Origin: Erinaceus europaeus
Taxonomy: Eukaryota; Chordata; Mammalia; Eulipotyphla; Erinaceidae
Direction of reading: 5' to 3'
Assembly (NCBI RefSeq): GCF_950295315.1
Contig: NC_080171.1
Coordinates: 91,063,516 to 91,127,515, forward strand
Length of the DNA stretch: 64,000 nt
This document shows, piece by piece, positions 20,591 through 31,499 of this stretch. Position 1 is the first letter of the stretch. Every line of letters begins with the position of its first letter. Under the pieces are notes generated by a model that ran no database searches, was not told where the DNA came from, and worked only from the letters and a program-made list of their open reading frames with translations. The translations under genes were made by a program, and so were the position numbers.

Positions 20591-22175
20591 TGTTTGTCCT
20601 CCCTCACTTATCTTCCTTCTTTAACCCTATTCTTCACTCTTTTTTTTTTTTTGTCTTTCTTCATTTTAAGTATTCCTGATGGAGGTATGATGTATCATCT
20701 CAATTGAATAGATGAGAAATCTGGGATTCAGTGAAGTCTTGGACAGGGACTTTGAATTCTGTTGTCTCAGAACCCATTTGAAGGTAGGTGTCTCCTGTCA
20801 TGACCATATTAGCCTCTTCAACTACTAGCTGTGCATATGGCTTTGTGAAGGTGTTCCTCCTTGTTATGCTATCTGAGAAAACTTCAGGGTGGAGGGGGAA
20901 CTTGAGACAGTCCTTAGAAGACTAGAAGAACTCAGTTTGTAAGAAGAAAGGATGACTTTCATCATCACTAACCAGAGTTTGTACTTATAATCTCCTTCTA
21001 TGTCTGTCACTGGACTAAGTACTTATATACATCCAATCTTCACAACCACACAGGGAGGCATTTACCAGTTTTCCAAAGAGAGAACCTGAAGTTCTGAGTG
21101 ATGAAATAACATTCCCAACAATGCACAATGAATAAAAAGTGGAAATGGGGACGATCCAAGTCTGAATTCAAAGTCCTGTGTGAGCTTCTTACTTCCACAG
21201 TAAGTTACCCTTAACCTTCACAGGAAATCATCCAGTTTTCTTGTGAGTAGAGGATGGGGTGGAGATGAGCTTCATCTCCCTGTGTGATCCTTTGCCACTG
21301 ATTCCAATATACTGATGTTGAAGTTACTCAAATGGTGTCAGTCAGGGCCTCCCAATCCTCTCCATGTGACTCCTTCTCATGATGGCCTTTTGGATTGGTC
21401 TCTCAATACCTTACAGAACTCAGAAAGCATATAGGTATCCTCTCCTGGAAGTCCACACTGTAATCCCCACATCCATTCTCAATGTCAAAAGACATCTAAT
21501 ATGGTCTATAGACAAAGAGACACATAGAGCTGGGTCGGAAACACTCTAGTGAGTCAGCCCTTCCCTTTTACAGAGATTGATGAGTACAGATTTCTGTTAT
21601 CTTGGCAAATTCTACTTTGTCAACCTAAAGGAAAAACTGAATCTCTTGGAGGTGAGCTCTAAAGAATGTCCAGTCAGGACTCATTTGACCCCAAAATGGA
21701 AAAAAAAAACAAACCCAAATCTCATTTCTTGTTAGAATCTTTTCACCAAGGGTAGGTTAGGTCTGAAGGAGTCAAGGATGGTTGCTGGATTTCTGACTTT
21801 AACAATCAAGGCTGTGACAATGTTAGCAGCTGAGATGAGGGACATAGAAAGTCGAGGAGGAGGGAAGGTGTCAGCTCCAGTGAGCACAGACTGAGTTTGT
21901 CATGCAGAAAGAGCTATCTTGGAGAAGGCTGCACATCTGGAGTCCATGAGAATGGTCAGGGTTTTAGCCAGATCAGGTTTCTGAGATTTCAGTGGTGACA
22001 TGGGAAGTTCAAGGGATGAGATTGCTAATGATGGTGAATAGAATGAGGAAAAAATGAGGGGCTGGAGAGGTAGCTTGCAAGAGAGGCCCCAGGTTCCATT
22101 CTGGCATCATGTGAGAATGACAAGGATTAAATAGGTAGAACTCTACAGATGATGGGGAGGTGCTTTTTTTTTTTG
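20591..22175. other. No gene seen; contains a MIR relic
   Basis: Poly-T at 20640-20652. At 20985-21185 the plus strand shows an inverted MIR-like order (GGGAGGCATTTACCAGTTTT ... AGAGAGAACCTGAAGTTCTGAG ... AGTGGAAATGGGGACGATCC). Otherwise unassigned. A type 3 SINE-like trace (GGGGCTGGAGAGGTAGCTTG) lies near 22058-22140. Confidence 0.5.
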
Positions 22176-22179
22176 GTCT

Positions 22180-22450
22180 CTTCTTTTTATTTCTATTTTA
22201 TTTTATTTTACTAGGGATTTAATTATTTACAATATAGTCAAAGACACAGAGGCACAACTCTTTGTCTCCCTATGAGATGTCTAGGTATCTGGGAGACACT
22301 TATTCCCCAAACTTAGGGTCTCCTCTCCCATCATGTACCAGGACCCCAATGTTCCTGCATGCTATCCCTTAACCTTCTTCCCCAGAGTTCTTTGCTTTGG
22401 TATAATACACCACACCCAGTTCCCAAGCCTACAAGACACCTAATTTTTAG
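22180..22450 (-). repeat. Old L1 3' UTR relic
   Basis: CAATATAGTCAAAGACACAG, CTTATTCCCCAAACTTAGGG-like text and TTTGCTTTGGTATAATACACCACACCCAGTT parallel the inverted L1-a 3' UTR at 29440-29785 (TGACTTTGGTGCAATACACTAACTCCAGTC). Confidence 0.55.
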
Positions 22451-22509
22451 CAACAGAGCCCAAAATATCAAATAGTGAAAGGTTTTTCTCTTATGAAAGA
22501 AAAGATATA

Positions 22510-22590
22510 ATATAGGTCAGGGAGTTAACTTAGTGGTAGAGAACATGAGTGAGACTCCAGGCTTGATCCCCAGGACACTATTAAAAATAT
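22510..22590 (+). repeat. SINE type 3 fragment
   Basis: TCAGGGAGTTAACTTAGTGG, then GAGACTCCAGGCTTGATCCCCAGGAC: head and box-B region of the short SINE class. Confidence 0.7.
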
Positions 22591-22598
22591 TGAGAAGT

Positions 22599-22885
22599 AG
22601 GGTCGGGTGGTAGTGCAGCAGGTTAAGTGCATGTGGCTCTAAGCACAAGGAATGGCATAAGGATACCAATTCAGCCCCTGGATCCCTACTTGCAGGGGAG
22701 TCACTTCACAAGTGGTGAAGAAGGTCTGCAGGTGTTTTTCTCTCCCCTCTCTGTCTTCCCTACCTCTGTCCATTTCTCTCTGTCCTATCTAACAACAGTG
22801 ACATCAATAAGAACAACAATATTAACTACAACAACAGTAAAACAACAAGGGCAACAAAAGGGGAGGAAAAAACTTTAAAAATTAA
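22599..22885 (+). repeat. SINE type 2
   Basis: Starts AGGGTCGGGTGGTAGTGCAG. It has TACTTGCAGGGGAGTCACTT, GGTGAAGAAGGTCTGCAGGT and TCCATTTCTCTCTGTCCTATC, then the CAA-rich stretch (AACAACAATATTAACTACAAC). The final CCTCCAGGAGC block is absent. Confidence 0.92.
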
Positions 22886-22984
22886 AAAAAGGAAAAATAT
22901 TGAGAAGTAATGAGCCTTGGACATTGAGGATCTACTTGAAATCAAGGACTTGATAAAAGAGACTAAGAAAGAGAAGTTCCAGGT

Positions 22985-23098
22985 GCTAAGAACTTTCATG
23001 CCAGGGTTGGAACATGGAACTCTGGTGGTGGGAACTCCATGGAATTGTGACCCTGTTATCTTACAATCTTGTTAATTATTATTAAATCACTAATAAAA

Positions 23099-23143
<45 letters not shown>
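22985..23143 (+). repeat. L1-b 3' end followed by a (TA)n tract
   Basis: GGTTGGAACATGGAACTCTGGTGGTGGGAACTCC, then TTATCTTACAATCTTGTTAA matches the final part of the L1-b UTR. The tail has become a pure TA run at 23103-23143. Confidence 0.75.
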
Positions 23144-23145
<2 letters not shown>

Positions 23146-24082
23146 AATTTTCATGTCAATGTCTCCTGCACTGCTGATGGAGTTTAGGTCTCAGACTAGA
23201 CTTTTTGTTCATTTCTAATGAACAGGCTATGTACTCAGGATGGAAACAGAGGCCCTGGGCACAGAACTGCTTTCAGAGAGTTCACACTCTAGTGGTCAGG
23301 CCAGACAGTGTCTTTTGTGAAGTGCAAAGAATGACATCCAGAGACAGCATAGGTGGACGAGAATAGTACCTGCAAATGCTCAGGAAAGGAAAGACTCACT
23401 CAGTGTGCTGACAATACTGTCTATAGACAGGGAAGACCTATCCTCACAAAGATCAAATTGATCACAGCAGGTTCCTTCAAGGGTTTGATTTATCTGCAGA
23501 GCAGATATCTCCTTCACACGACCACATTGTTATAACTGTCACCCCCAGTACAGAGAAGAGACAAATGCCCTCTCTGGATTCCAGGTACCAGTAGGAGAAT
23601 GAAAGCATAACTCACTTTAGAATACATATTTATACTTTGCCTGGTGCAGGGCTGAAAGAGCTCTTCACTCTCTGCATTCCCTGGCTGCCTATGGGCATCA
23701 ATCTTCCCTCTGGTTTGTTAACACAACTGCCACTCAAGCGGATTTACCGTCACATGACTGACTGTGCAGAGACAGTTCATCATGGGAACGTTCCCTTAAT
23801 TTGCCCCATCCAAATTGTTCCCTACAGCGCTGATATCTGACATCACTCTGTAAATGACATTTCTTTTCTGTTGGAAATACATCTCATCTCCCTTTTTTTT
23901 TTTTTGCCTCCTCCCCCACCTTCTTATCTAATAGAAACAGAAAACTATAATTCTATGGAAGGAAAGTAAAAAAAAAATCATTGTAAACTCTCTTAGCCCA
24001 TGTAAACTTGGTCTAACTTACTGAACTGTCCTGATTCTTTTAGGAGACAGAAATTCCAGCTATTTTGAGACAAACAAACAAA
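23144..24082. other. No gene seen; partly L2-like
   Basis: 23210-23300 resembles the L2-type end (CAGAGGCCCTGGGCACAGAA ... GAGAGTTCACACTCTAGTGG). 23550-23870 is repeat-free with CG-containing motifs (CGGATTTACCGTCACATGAC, GGGAACGTTCCC, a perfect palindrome). Poly-T at 23892-23904. No exon could be defined. Confidence 0.45.
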
Positions 24083-24413
24083 CACCCCTGTTGTTAAAAT
24101 TCCGGCAGCTCCAACTTGCCGGGCTTGCTTCACGGGCGGGTAACAGAGACGACCAGAGACATACGGCTGGGCAGGGAAGCTGTATTTCTTTATTCAGGAA
24201 CAACGATTCATAAACTAAACCAAACTAATCACCAAACAGAACTCTGCTGTCTCTTTGCGGCGGCGCAAGCACTCTCTAACTCTGCAACTCTCCAACTCTG
24301 GAACTCTGGCGGGGTTCCTTCAGGGCGGGGCCAAGCAGGCCTGCGAAACTAACTGGACTGATCCAATTCTCTTGGCGGGAGAGAACTACCCAATGTAACA
24401 TACAACACACCCC
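24083..24413 (-). mobile_element. Solo LTR of a class II-like endogenous retrovirus
   Basis: An LTR occupies 24089-24407 (319 bp) with TGTTGT...ACAACA ends. It is bordered by the 6-bp duplications CACCCC at 24083-24088 and 24408-24413. On the minus strand it has an AATAAA (complement of TTTATT near 24189) placed as the R-region polyadenylation signal. It is GC-rich with several CpG and CT/GA-rich blocks (ACTCTGCAACTCTCCAACTC). A 6-bp duplication is typical of betaretrovirus-like integration. A solo LTR forms by recombination between two LTRs, which removes the viral genes. Its text differs from the LTR of the provirus at 37290, so it is a separate lineage. Orientation rests on the poly(A) signal only. 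Confidence 0.82.
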
Positions 24414-24484
24414 AACTTCATTCTGTCTAGGGACTATGTGTTCTCTTTTCATACATTTTATACCTGCAATTTCCTTCCTTTCTA

Positions 24485-24762
24485 TCTTCTTATTTTTTCC
24501 CATTGAGATAGAGAGTGGGTAGGGAGGGAAGAAGGGAGAGAGAGAAAGAGAGAGAGAGAGGAGACAGAGAGAAGGAGAAGGAGAAGGAGAAGGAGAAGGA
24601 GAAGGAGAAGGAGAAGGAGAAGGAGAAGGAGAAGGAGAAGGAGAAGGAGAAGGAGAAGTAAAGAAACCACAACACTAAAGCTTTCTTCAACACCATGAGG
24701 GCTGGGCTCAAACCAGAGTTGTGCCCATGGCAAAGCAGCCTACTAGTTCAACCCATAACAGT
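24485..24762 (-). repeat. SINE type 3-like copy with an expanded (GGAGAA)n tract
   Basis: The minus-strand head is visible as AACACCATGAGGGCTGGGCTCAAACCAGAG (24690-24720). The GA-rich body has expanded into a hexanucleotide GGAGAA run at about 24570-24658. Confidence 0.75.
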
Positions 24763-24778
24763 TTAAAAAAAAAGAGAA

Positions 24779-24779
24779 G

Positions 24780-24824
<45 letters not shown>

Positions 24825-24912
24825 ATGATTCTCAATGGAAAAGTATTACTTGTTTGGAAGGGGCAGTATATATAGTGCTAATTCTCTTGAAATTTACTTA
24901 AGTGATGTCACA

Positions 24913-24936
<24 letters not shown>
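24779..24936. repeat. (GA)n and (CA)n microsatellites
   Basis: A GA run at about 24786-24820 and a CA run at about 24909-24935, the latter followed by a poly-A run. Confidence 0.95.
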
Positions 24937-24948
<12 letters not shown>

Positions 24949-25095
24949 AAAAATCCCAGAACTAGCAATGGCCAAAATATTTGAGGGTTCACATGAAAAG
25001 GTTCAAGAAAAGGCAGGAAAGGTCTGAACTTGGCAAGTGGGGATGAACACTGTGAGAGAGTAGGACACATTGTTAAATGATAATGATTAGAATAA

Positions 25096-25146
25096 TGGCA
25101 CAGAGAGGTCAAATGTAGATGGGCACAGAGAGGTCAAATGTAGATT
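25096..25146. repeat. Tandem duplication of 25 bases
   Basis: GGCACAGAGAGGTCAAATGT plus AGATG/AGATT occurs twice back to back. This is a recent local duplication. Confidence 0.9.
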
Positions 25147-25197
25147 AAGACTATGAGATTTGGTGTTCAGGAAGACTACATTTCCAGAAATGTAGAA

Positions 25198-25400
25198 AAG
25201 GGTTGAGTGGTAGTACACCCAATTGGGAACATATGTTACAGTTCACAAGGGCCTGGGTTCAAACTTCCAGTCTCTATCTTTAGGGGGAAGCTTTCTAAGT
25301 AGTAAAATAGTGCTAGAAGTCTCTCTTTCCCTCTGTCCCCTCTGTCTTTCCCTTTCCTCTTTATCTATCCAAAAATAAATGAATAAATAAATAACAAATA
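25198..25400 (+). repeat. SINE type 1, diverged
   Basis: GTTGAGTGGTAGTACACCCA, a GGGTTCAAACTTCCAG box B, TAGGGGGAAGCTTTCTAAGT and TTATCTATCCAAAAATAAAT are in order; the tail is a GAATAAATAAATAA run. Confidence 0.85.
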
Positions 25401-26026
25401 AAATAGGAACAAAAGTCAAAGAAAAGACACATAGAAAATGCAGTTAAACAGTACTGGTTTTACTAGATGTTTATTTGTAACAAGGGAGGGGGAGACATTT
25501 TAATTTTTCTTCACTATCCTCCAAATAAACTGCAATTCAATGAAGACTCAAATGTAAATGTTTATAAAATATTTAAATGTAAAATATATAAATGAATGTA
25601 AAAATTGAAATTGGGTCTAGAAGTAGATTTGAGTAGACTTAAAAGAATATTGAAATGGGGGGAGTTCTTCTAAACATTGCATGACACTAGGCAATCAAAC
25701 AAGAAGACTGGCAAATCTGTTACATAAAATTAAAAGCATTTCTGATTGTCATGAAAACAATAAAAGATTTAGTAGACAAACACTGAACTGGCAAGAAATA
25801 TTTCCAATGAATGACACAGAGACACTATTGTCCTTATTAGAAAGAAAGAAAGAATCATTAGCAATTCTTCTGAGAGAAAAAAAGAAGTAATGTGTATAAC
25901 ACAAATCCTTTACAGAAAAAAACAAAATCCGTGCTTTCAAAGATACTAAAATCACTCAAAATGAAGTAAATGAGAATAGAGGCAAAAGTGAACTTGATTT
26001 CTATTGTTTATAGATTGATATGCTTT
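25401..26026. other. No gene seen; AT-rich
   Basis: AT-rich sequence with many ATG/TAA-rich short frames. The 69-codon frame at 25681 is Lys/Asn-rich with no recognisable domain; it may be L1-derived but is not assignable. Confidence 0.45.
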
Positions 26027-26182
26027 TTAAAATTTTTTAAATTATCTTTTATTTATTGAAGACAGCCAGAAATTGAGAGGGAGATAGGCAGAGAGACAGA
26101 GACTTGTGAAGCTTTCCCCCTGCAGGTGGGGACCTTGTGCATTATAACGTGCACTCAACTAGGAGCGCCACCACCTGGCCCC
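26027..26182 (-). repeat. SINE type 1
   Basis: Plus-strand text TCTTTTATTTATTGAAGACAG, GAAGCTTTCCCCCTGCAGGT and GCCACCACCTGGCCCC is the type 1 SINE inverted. Confidence 0.9.
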
Positions 26183-26469
26183 CACATTGGTATGTTTTTA
26201 AAGGGAATGGAAGAGCTGAAAAATTCAAATAATGTAGGCAGTGTTTTGGTACATTGAAGTCTATGGGTAATCTGGTAATGTTTAAATTCTATCTCTTGAG
26301 TATTGCAATAATTTAAAATTCCATGAGAAATATGAAAGATATTTCTTTTCACCAATACCTAGTATTACTGTATTATTTAACTTAATTTTTTTTGCTAATT
26401 TGGTGTACATAATGGGATCTTATTCTAATTTATATTTTCCTTATTAATAATAGTGTTTATCTTTTCATA

Positions 26470-26590
26470 TTTAAAAAATATTTTATTTTATCTTAGTGAG
26501 AAAGAGAGAGAAAGAAAGAATGACAAGAGCACTGCTCAGTTCTGGGGATTGTACCTGGGACCTTGGAGCTTTAGGCTTTTGCCAATTTTC
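26470..26590 (-). repeat. SINE type 3
   Basis: AGAGCACTGCTCAGTTCTGG, GGGATTGTACCTGGGACCTT and GGAGCTTTAGGCTTTTGCC is the short SINE inverted. Confidence 0.8.
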
Positions 26591-26651
26591 TGTTGGGTTG
26601 TTTGTCTTTGACTTGGGAATCATTCTTGATGTATTATGTATATTAAGGCTG

Positions 26652-26653
<2 letters not shown>

Positions 26654-26698
<45 letters not shown>
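26654..26698. repeat. (TA)n microsatellite
   Basis: Pure TA run of about 22 units. Confidence 0.97.
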
Positions 26699-26700
<2 letters not shown>

Positions 26701-26819
26701 TATTTCTTTCCAGTGTGTGGCCTTTAACTTTTGAGATATTCTTTTCTCATACATTAGTTTAAACATTTTTTTTCTGGTAGTACTTGTGCATGCATGATTT
26801 TACTACTCTCTGGCTAACT

Positions 26820-26848
26820 TATTTTTTCATTTTTATTTCAAGTTGAGT

Positions 26849-26885
<37 letters not shown>

Positions 26886-27010
26886 ACAGATCACCATTAG
26901 AGCCATTCCTGTGACACTCCAACTCCTACATGGTCCTATAGGGCTCCAATTAAGGCTACATGTGTGGCCAGGCACATGCTCTAATCAGTGAGCTACCCTC
27001 TGGACCTTAA
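26820..27010 (-). repeat. SINE type 3-like relic with a (CA)n run
   Basis: A T-rich start, a CA run (26851-26881), AGCCATTCCTGTGACACTCC and a head-like GAGCTACCCTCTGGACC. Same layout as other inverted short SINEs, but diverged. Confidence 0.6.
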
Positions 27011-27089
27011 CTTAAAATTTTAATTTTAGTCTATTCTTAATAACACTTTTAAAAATTATTATATATTTGTACCTTCTTATGTCTTATTT

Positions 27090-27250
27090 AAGGAGTCCTT
27101 CACTTGCTCTCTTTGCCATGTGTGTGACTCAGGTTGGAGCTCTGCACCTACCACACAGGGGGAAGCTGTGGTGCTGCAATGCTTTTCCCTTTCTCTCTCT
27201 CTTCTTCTTTTAATCTGGAAAAAATAAAAGTCAGCTCAGGGCAGTGAAGC
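27090..27250 (+). repeat. SINE type 3-like relic
   Basis: TTGCCATGTGTGTGACTCAGGTTGGAGCTC and GGGGGAAGCTGTGGTGCTGC followed by a CT body. A close relative lies at 27900-28030 (TTATGTGTGTGACCCAGCTTAAAGCCC). Confidence 0.6.
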
Positions 27251-27384
27251 CCCAGTGATGGCAAGAAGCAGAGAGAGAGAGTGAGCGAGCAAACACTTCA
27301 TTACACAACATCACAAAGCTATCCTCACACGTTTTATTTTAATAAAATTATTATAACATTTTGTTGTTCTTTCTTTTTAAATTG

Positions 27385-27678
27385 CCACCAGGGCTATCGT
27401 TGGGGCTCAGTGCTGACACTACAAATCCATTGTGCCTAGTGGGCATATCTCTGTATCTTTATCTCTTTTACTCTATTTTACTTGATAGGACAAAGAGAAA
27501 TTGAGAGGGAAAGAAAGAGGAGTTAGAGAGGGAGAGAGAAAGAGAGACATGTGCAGACCTGTTTCACTGTTTGTGAAACATGTCCCCTGTAGATGGGGAG
27601 TAGGGGCTTGAACCTGGGTCCTTGCACATGGTAATGTGTATGGCTCAATCAGTTGTGCTACTGCCTAACCCCCTATTA
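27385..27678 (-). repeat. SINE type 2
   Basis: CACCAGGGCTATCGTTGGGG, then AGTGCTGACACTACAAATCC, a GA-rich body, GCAGACCTGTTTCACTGTTTG and TGTGCTACTGCCTAACCCCC: an inverted type 2 copy. Confidence 0.9.
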
Positions 27679-27899
27679 GAACATTTTCCAATACACTCTA
27701 TAGTAGAATGATTAAAGCTGTGAATCCCTGTGTATTTTTCTTTTAATATCACTGACCACTGAGTTCAGTCACTTTTGCTTTATGTCTTTTATACCCATGA
27801 GATTTAAGAAAATTTTCAGAAACCATGCTATGTCAACAATAACAATATTAGCTTATTGGTAACACACAAGGATTTTTTGAAAAATAAGTATAAGATGAG

Positions 27900-28034
27900 T
27901 GAAAGAGCTCGCTGGACAGTGTGCTGCTTTGTTATGTGTGTGACCCAGCTTAAAGCCCAGGCCCCACAGCACTGAAGGAGACTTCAATATGATAGTCTCT
28001 TTCATTCTTTCTTTCTCTTTCTTTATTTTAAAAA
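27900..28034 (+). repeat. SINE type 3-like copy
   Basis: GAGCTCGCTGGACAGTGTGC, TGTGACCCAGCTTAAAGCCC and a CT-rich tail ending in TTTATTTTAAAA. Confidence 0.6.
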
Positions 28035-28600
28035 AGCTTTATTGATTTATATTTTTATTAGTGATTTAATAGTGACAAGATTATAAGATAATATGGCTAT
28101 AGTTACACAGTACTCCTACCACCAAAGTTCTATGCCCCTACCCCTCAAGGATAACCATCATGATTCTCCTGAAGTCTTAGAGAAGATTTGACTACTAGTT
28201 TTGTTGTTGTTGCTTTTTTTATTAAGATCATGTGTTTACATTAACCACATTCCACGTGTGAGTGAAACCACCTGGTGGCTGTCTTTCACTTTCTTACTTC
28301 ACTAATAATCAGCCTCTATTTCCATCTATTTTGTCCTGAATGACACAATGTTGTCTTTTTTAACTGCCAGGTAGTACTCCATTGAGCATAGCTCCCCTAA
28401 CTTCCTTATGTTGTCATCTGTCAATGGGCATTTAGGTTGCGTCTGAATTTTGGCTATTATGAATAATGCAACTTTGAACATAAGGGTGCATATGTCCCTT
28501 CAAGTTAGTGTTTTTATGTCCTCTGGATAAATGCCTCATGGTATTGCTGGATCATAAGGTGCTTCCATAATTTTTAATAGTAATTTTTCATATTTAGCAA
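28035..28600 (-). repeat. Older L1 3' end
   Basis: The minus-strand L1 3' UTR (TATTAGTGATTTAATAGTGA ... TCCTACCACCAAAGTTCTAT) runs into the ORF2 end (GTAGTACTCCATTGAGCATA, GGGCATTTAGGTTGCGTCTG, GGATAAATGCCTCATGGTAT). It is diverged and not open. Confidence 0.85.
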
Positions 28601-29315
28601 CCCACCTCACTGATTTGAAATGCCAAACAACTAAATCATCTGAGTTTGCTCATTTGAATACAGGACAGTCAAAGTCCCTCTTCCAGGGTCAGTCTTTCAC
28701 TGATGAGTGAATTCTGTTGAGCTTTCTGAGGTAGTGGCTGGGTTTTCATTTTCCTATGAATCTGGTTTGGTTTTAGGCTTCACTGAATTTTAATCAAAAG
28801 CCATTCTGAAAAGTGGTTAAGACCCTGAGGGAACCACTTGACAAATAAAATGACCAGAGGGAAAGGGCAGAGCAGCCCAGGAGATGCAAGGAACCAGACT
28901 AATTATCTGCACTCCAGCAGGCTGGCTGCACACGGGAATGGCCACATCCTGCCCAGCCTGCAGGCATTGCACCATGTTCTGAGCCTTTACACTGGGTTTG
29001 GGGAGTTAAGAGGAGACTCTTATCTTAGAAACTGGATATCCTGGCCCTACCTTGTTTTTCTCAGAGTGAGCTGGGGACAAGTTGACAGAGCAAACCTGGC
29101 CTTTGCCCGGAGCTAGCCTGGACTAGGATTCGGACCTGGAGGGCCCTTCAGTCTGATCTCTGGTGAGTTTGCTTGGAAATTCAGATTCCTTCATCTTCTG
29201 AGCCTACCAGAGGCTGGAGCAACTAGAATATTGGGGTTTCATGGGGAAGACTTTCCCCAGTTATAGAAGTTAATAAGAAAATTTCTCACCAAATACTGCA
29301 ATGCCTATTTTATTT
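28601..29315. other. No gene seen
   Basis: Repeat-free sequence. The 92-codon open frame at 28838-29116 has no recognisable domain and no splice sites that would make a sensible exon. I see no other feature. Confidence 0.45.
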
Positions 29316-29437
29316 TATTTTAATGTTTTAATGGCCAGGGGTGGAATGGGGGGAGAGAGCAGAGCAGTGTTCTGGCATATGCTGTGCTGGGGGTTGAACC
29401 TGGGGCCTCATGCATGCAAGACATGCATTTTCCTTTT
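29316..29437 (-). repeat. SINE type 3 fragment
   Basis: AGAGCAGTGTTCTGGCATAT, GCTGGGGGTTGAACCTGGGGCCTC and GCATGCAAGACATGC: inverted short SINE joined to the next L1 relic. Confidence 0.75.
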
Positions 29438-29439
29438 AA

Positions 29440-29785
29440 TTTTTTTCTGTTTTTTTTTTTTAATTTCTTTATTTGGGGATCAATGTTTTAGAGTCGACAG
29501 TAAATACAATAGTTTGTACATGCATAAAATTTTCCAGTTTTCCACATAACAACAATACAACCCCCACTAGGTCCTCTGTCATCCTTTCCCAGACTTGTAG
29601 TCTCCCCCCCCCACCCAGCTCAGAGTCTTTGACTTTGGTGCAATACACTAACTCCAGTCCAAGTTCTGCTTGTGTTTTCTCTTCTGATCTTGTTTTTCAG
29701 CTTCTGCCTGTAAGTGAGATCATCCCACATTCATCCTTTGTTTCTGACTTATTTCATTTAACATGATTTCTTCTTGATTTTTAGA
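29440..29785 (-). repeat. L1-a 3' UTR and ORF2 end
   Basis: TTTCTTTATTTGGGGATCAA through ACAGTAAATACAATAGTTTG to CTTGTTTTTCAGCTTCTGCC is the inverted 3' UTR of the L1-a element (compare 19340-19640 on the plus strand). The copy is cut shortly after the ORF2 stop. Confidence 0.9.
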
Positions 29786-29799
29786 AAATTATATAATTT

Positions 29800-30017
29800 T
29801 TAAAAATTATATATTTATTTAGTTTTTGGATAGAGACAGCTAGAAATCGAGAGGGAAGTGGGTAATAGAGAGTAGGAAAGACAGAGGGACACCTGCAACA
29901 CTGCTTCACCAGTCACAAAGCTTTCCCTCTGCAGGTGGGCACTGAGGGGCTTGAACCCAGGTCCTTGTGCTTTGTAACATGTGTGCTCAACTGGGTGTGC
30001 CACCACCTGGCCCCAAC
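29800..30017 (-). repeat. SINE type 1
   Basis: TTTTTGGATAGAGACAGCTAG, GCTTTCCCTCTGCAGGTGGG, GGGGCTTGAACCCAGGTCCT and TGCCACCACCTGGCCCC: inverted type 1, well preserved. Confidence 0.93.
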
Positions 30018-30217
30018 ATACACTCTCTTTGCTGACCTCTGTTCCATCTATTTTAAAGGCAAGGGATCAGATTCTGAGAGTTGAAGGGATTTGTCAGACA
30101 AGGATGGTCAATTCATAGTGTGGTATCTATATTCTCTTTCTGACAGTCTCTCCCTTTGGCTACTCTCTTATCCACCTTTGTTTCCTCTCTTCTAAATAGA
30201 AAGAAAAAGAATTGATA

Positions 30218-30320
30218 TTTGGGCCAAGGAAATGACTCAACAGTGCCGTAAATATACAAGATCTTGAGTTCATTCTCAGTGCAGCGTATAAACCAAACAA
30301 AACACCATCATTCCATCTAA
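30218..30320 (+). repeat. SINE type 3 fragment
   Basis: GGGCCAAGGAAATGACTCAA, ATCTTGAGTTCATTCTCAGTG, followed by AAACCAAACAAAACACC. A duplicated CACCATTCC(A/C)TCTAAATGAA pair lies just after it. Confidence 0.6.
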
Positions 30321-30419
30321 ATGAAAAACAACAACACCCAAAACACCACTATTCCCTCTAAATGAACTGAACAATAATTCTGTAATATGTCAAATACCCA
30401 CTGTGTCCACACTTTCCCA

Positions 30420-31110
30420 CCTGCTCCTAGTTTTGGGGTTTGAATTGGGACCGTACTTTCATTGTTTAATTTTATTTCCATCTTTTGGTCTCCTCTCCTG
30501 CGCTCTCTCTTTGCAGTGCTTTGTTGATGAAATCAGATAATTAGTCCTGTCAAACTGCCTGCAGTCTGAATTTTTGCTGATCTACAGCAAAAAAATTGAA
30601 CCCAGATGTGTTTCTAAAGAGGAACTCTAGCTTTCCCCTTCACTCTTTATACACAGCAGCTGCTTGGGCTTTTCAAGTGTAATCAGATCATAACATTCAT
30701 CTGCCTGAATTTCTCTATCTCAGCGTTAAATTCAATCTCCCTGTTGAGTTGAAGCTTCTATGATCTGGCTCTTGGCTTCTGGCTCCTGACCACTTGTCAA
30801 ACCTAGGATATTCCTCTTGACTTTGTTTGTTTTTATATGACCACAATCTGCCTGCCTGTGCACATCCTAATCACCCCTCCTTACAATTTGTTTCCCAAGA
30901 CAGAGTCAGGTGTTCTTAATCTCACCCAGATTGCCTCTTCCTTGTGTTCCTTTGCAATAACACACAGAAACACTACTCTGCCTCCCTACCCTGTGAAGTC
31001 CCCACTCCTGAAACCACAAAGGCTTGTGAATGTGAATCATACCAATATTAGGAGAGTCTAGCTGGTGCAGGGAATGCTTTCACCCTGAGGGATCCGGGGC
31101 ACAGAACTCC
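30420..31110. other. Repeat-poor stretch, no gene seen
   Basis: No repeat family recognised between about 30480 and 31090. It contains a homeobox-type AGATAATTAG site near 30537 and dense CT-rich wording. No exon or domain can be supported. Confidence 0.4.

Positions 31111-31112
<2 letters not shown>

Positions 31113-31176
<64 letters not shown>
31113..31176. repeat. (GT)n microsatellite
   Basis: Pure GT run of about 32 units. Confidence 0.97.
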
Positions 31177-31179
<3 letters not shown>

Positions 31180-31389
31180 GTGGGTCTTTGCTTTCTGTTC
31201 TCTTTCCAGGGTAGCTGCTTCCTGGGAGCTTACTGGTCTACTATACTGCCCTGAAGATCACTCACTCAGCTCAATCTATGGTCTTGGTCTTGATTTTCTT
31301 CCCTAATATGAAAGTTCCTCCAATCTCTTGACCTTTATTTTATCCTGAAGGTGTCCCCTCTTTGTCTGTTTTTTTTTTTCATTGAAAGA

Positions 31390-31495
31390 TTGTGTTGAAC
31401 TAAGCAGAACTTGGACTAGAGTTGGTATACTGCACCAATGTAAAAAACTCTGGGTGGGGGGGAGTTCAGGTCTTGGAACATGATGGCAGAGGAGG
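31390..31495 (+). repeat. L1-a 3' UTR fragment
   Basis: AAGCAGAACTTGGACTAGAG followed by TTGGTATACTGCACCAATGT and CTCTGGGTGGGGGGGAGTTC parallels 19440-19505 of the L1-a copy. Confidence 0.65.
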
Positions 31496-31499
31496 AATT

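Noticed and set aside
24482..24733. Long poly-Leu or Phe/Ser frames on the minus strand
   Set aside because: They are translations of the GGAGAA/GA simple repeat inside a SINE, not proteins.
28838..29116. 92-codon frame as a gene
   Set aside because: No domain, no promoter or splice context, and composition like non-coding DNA.
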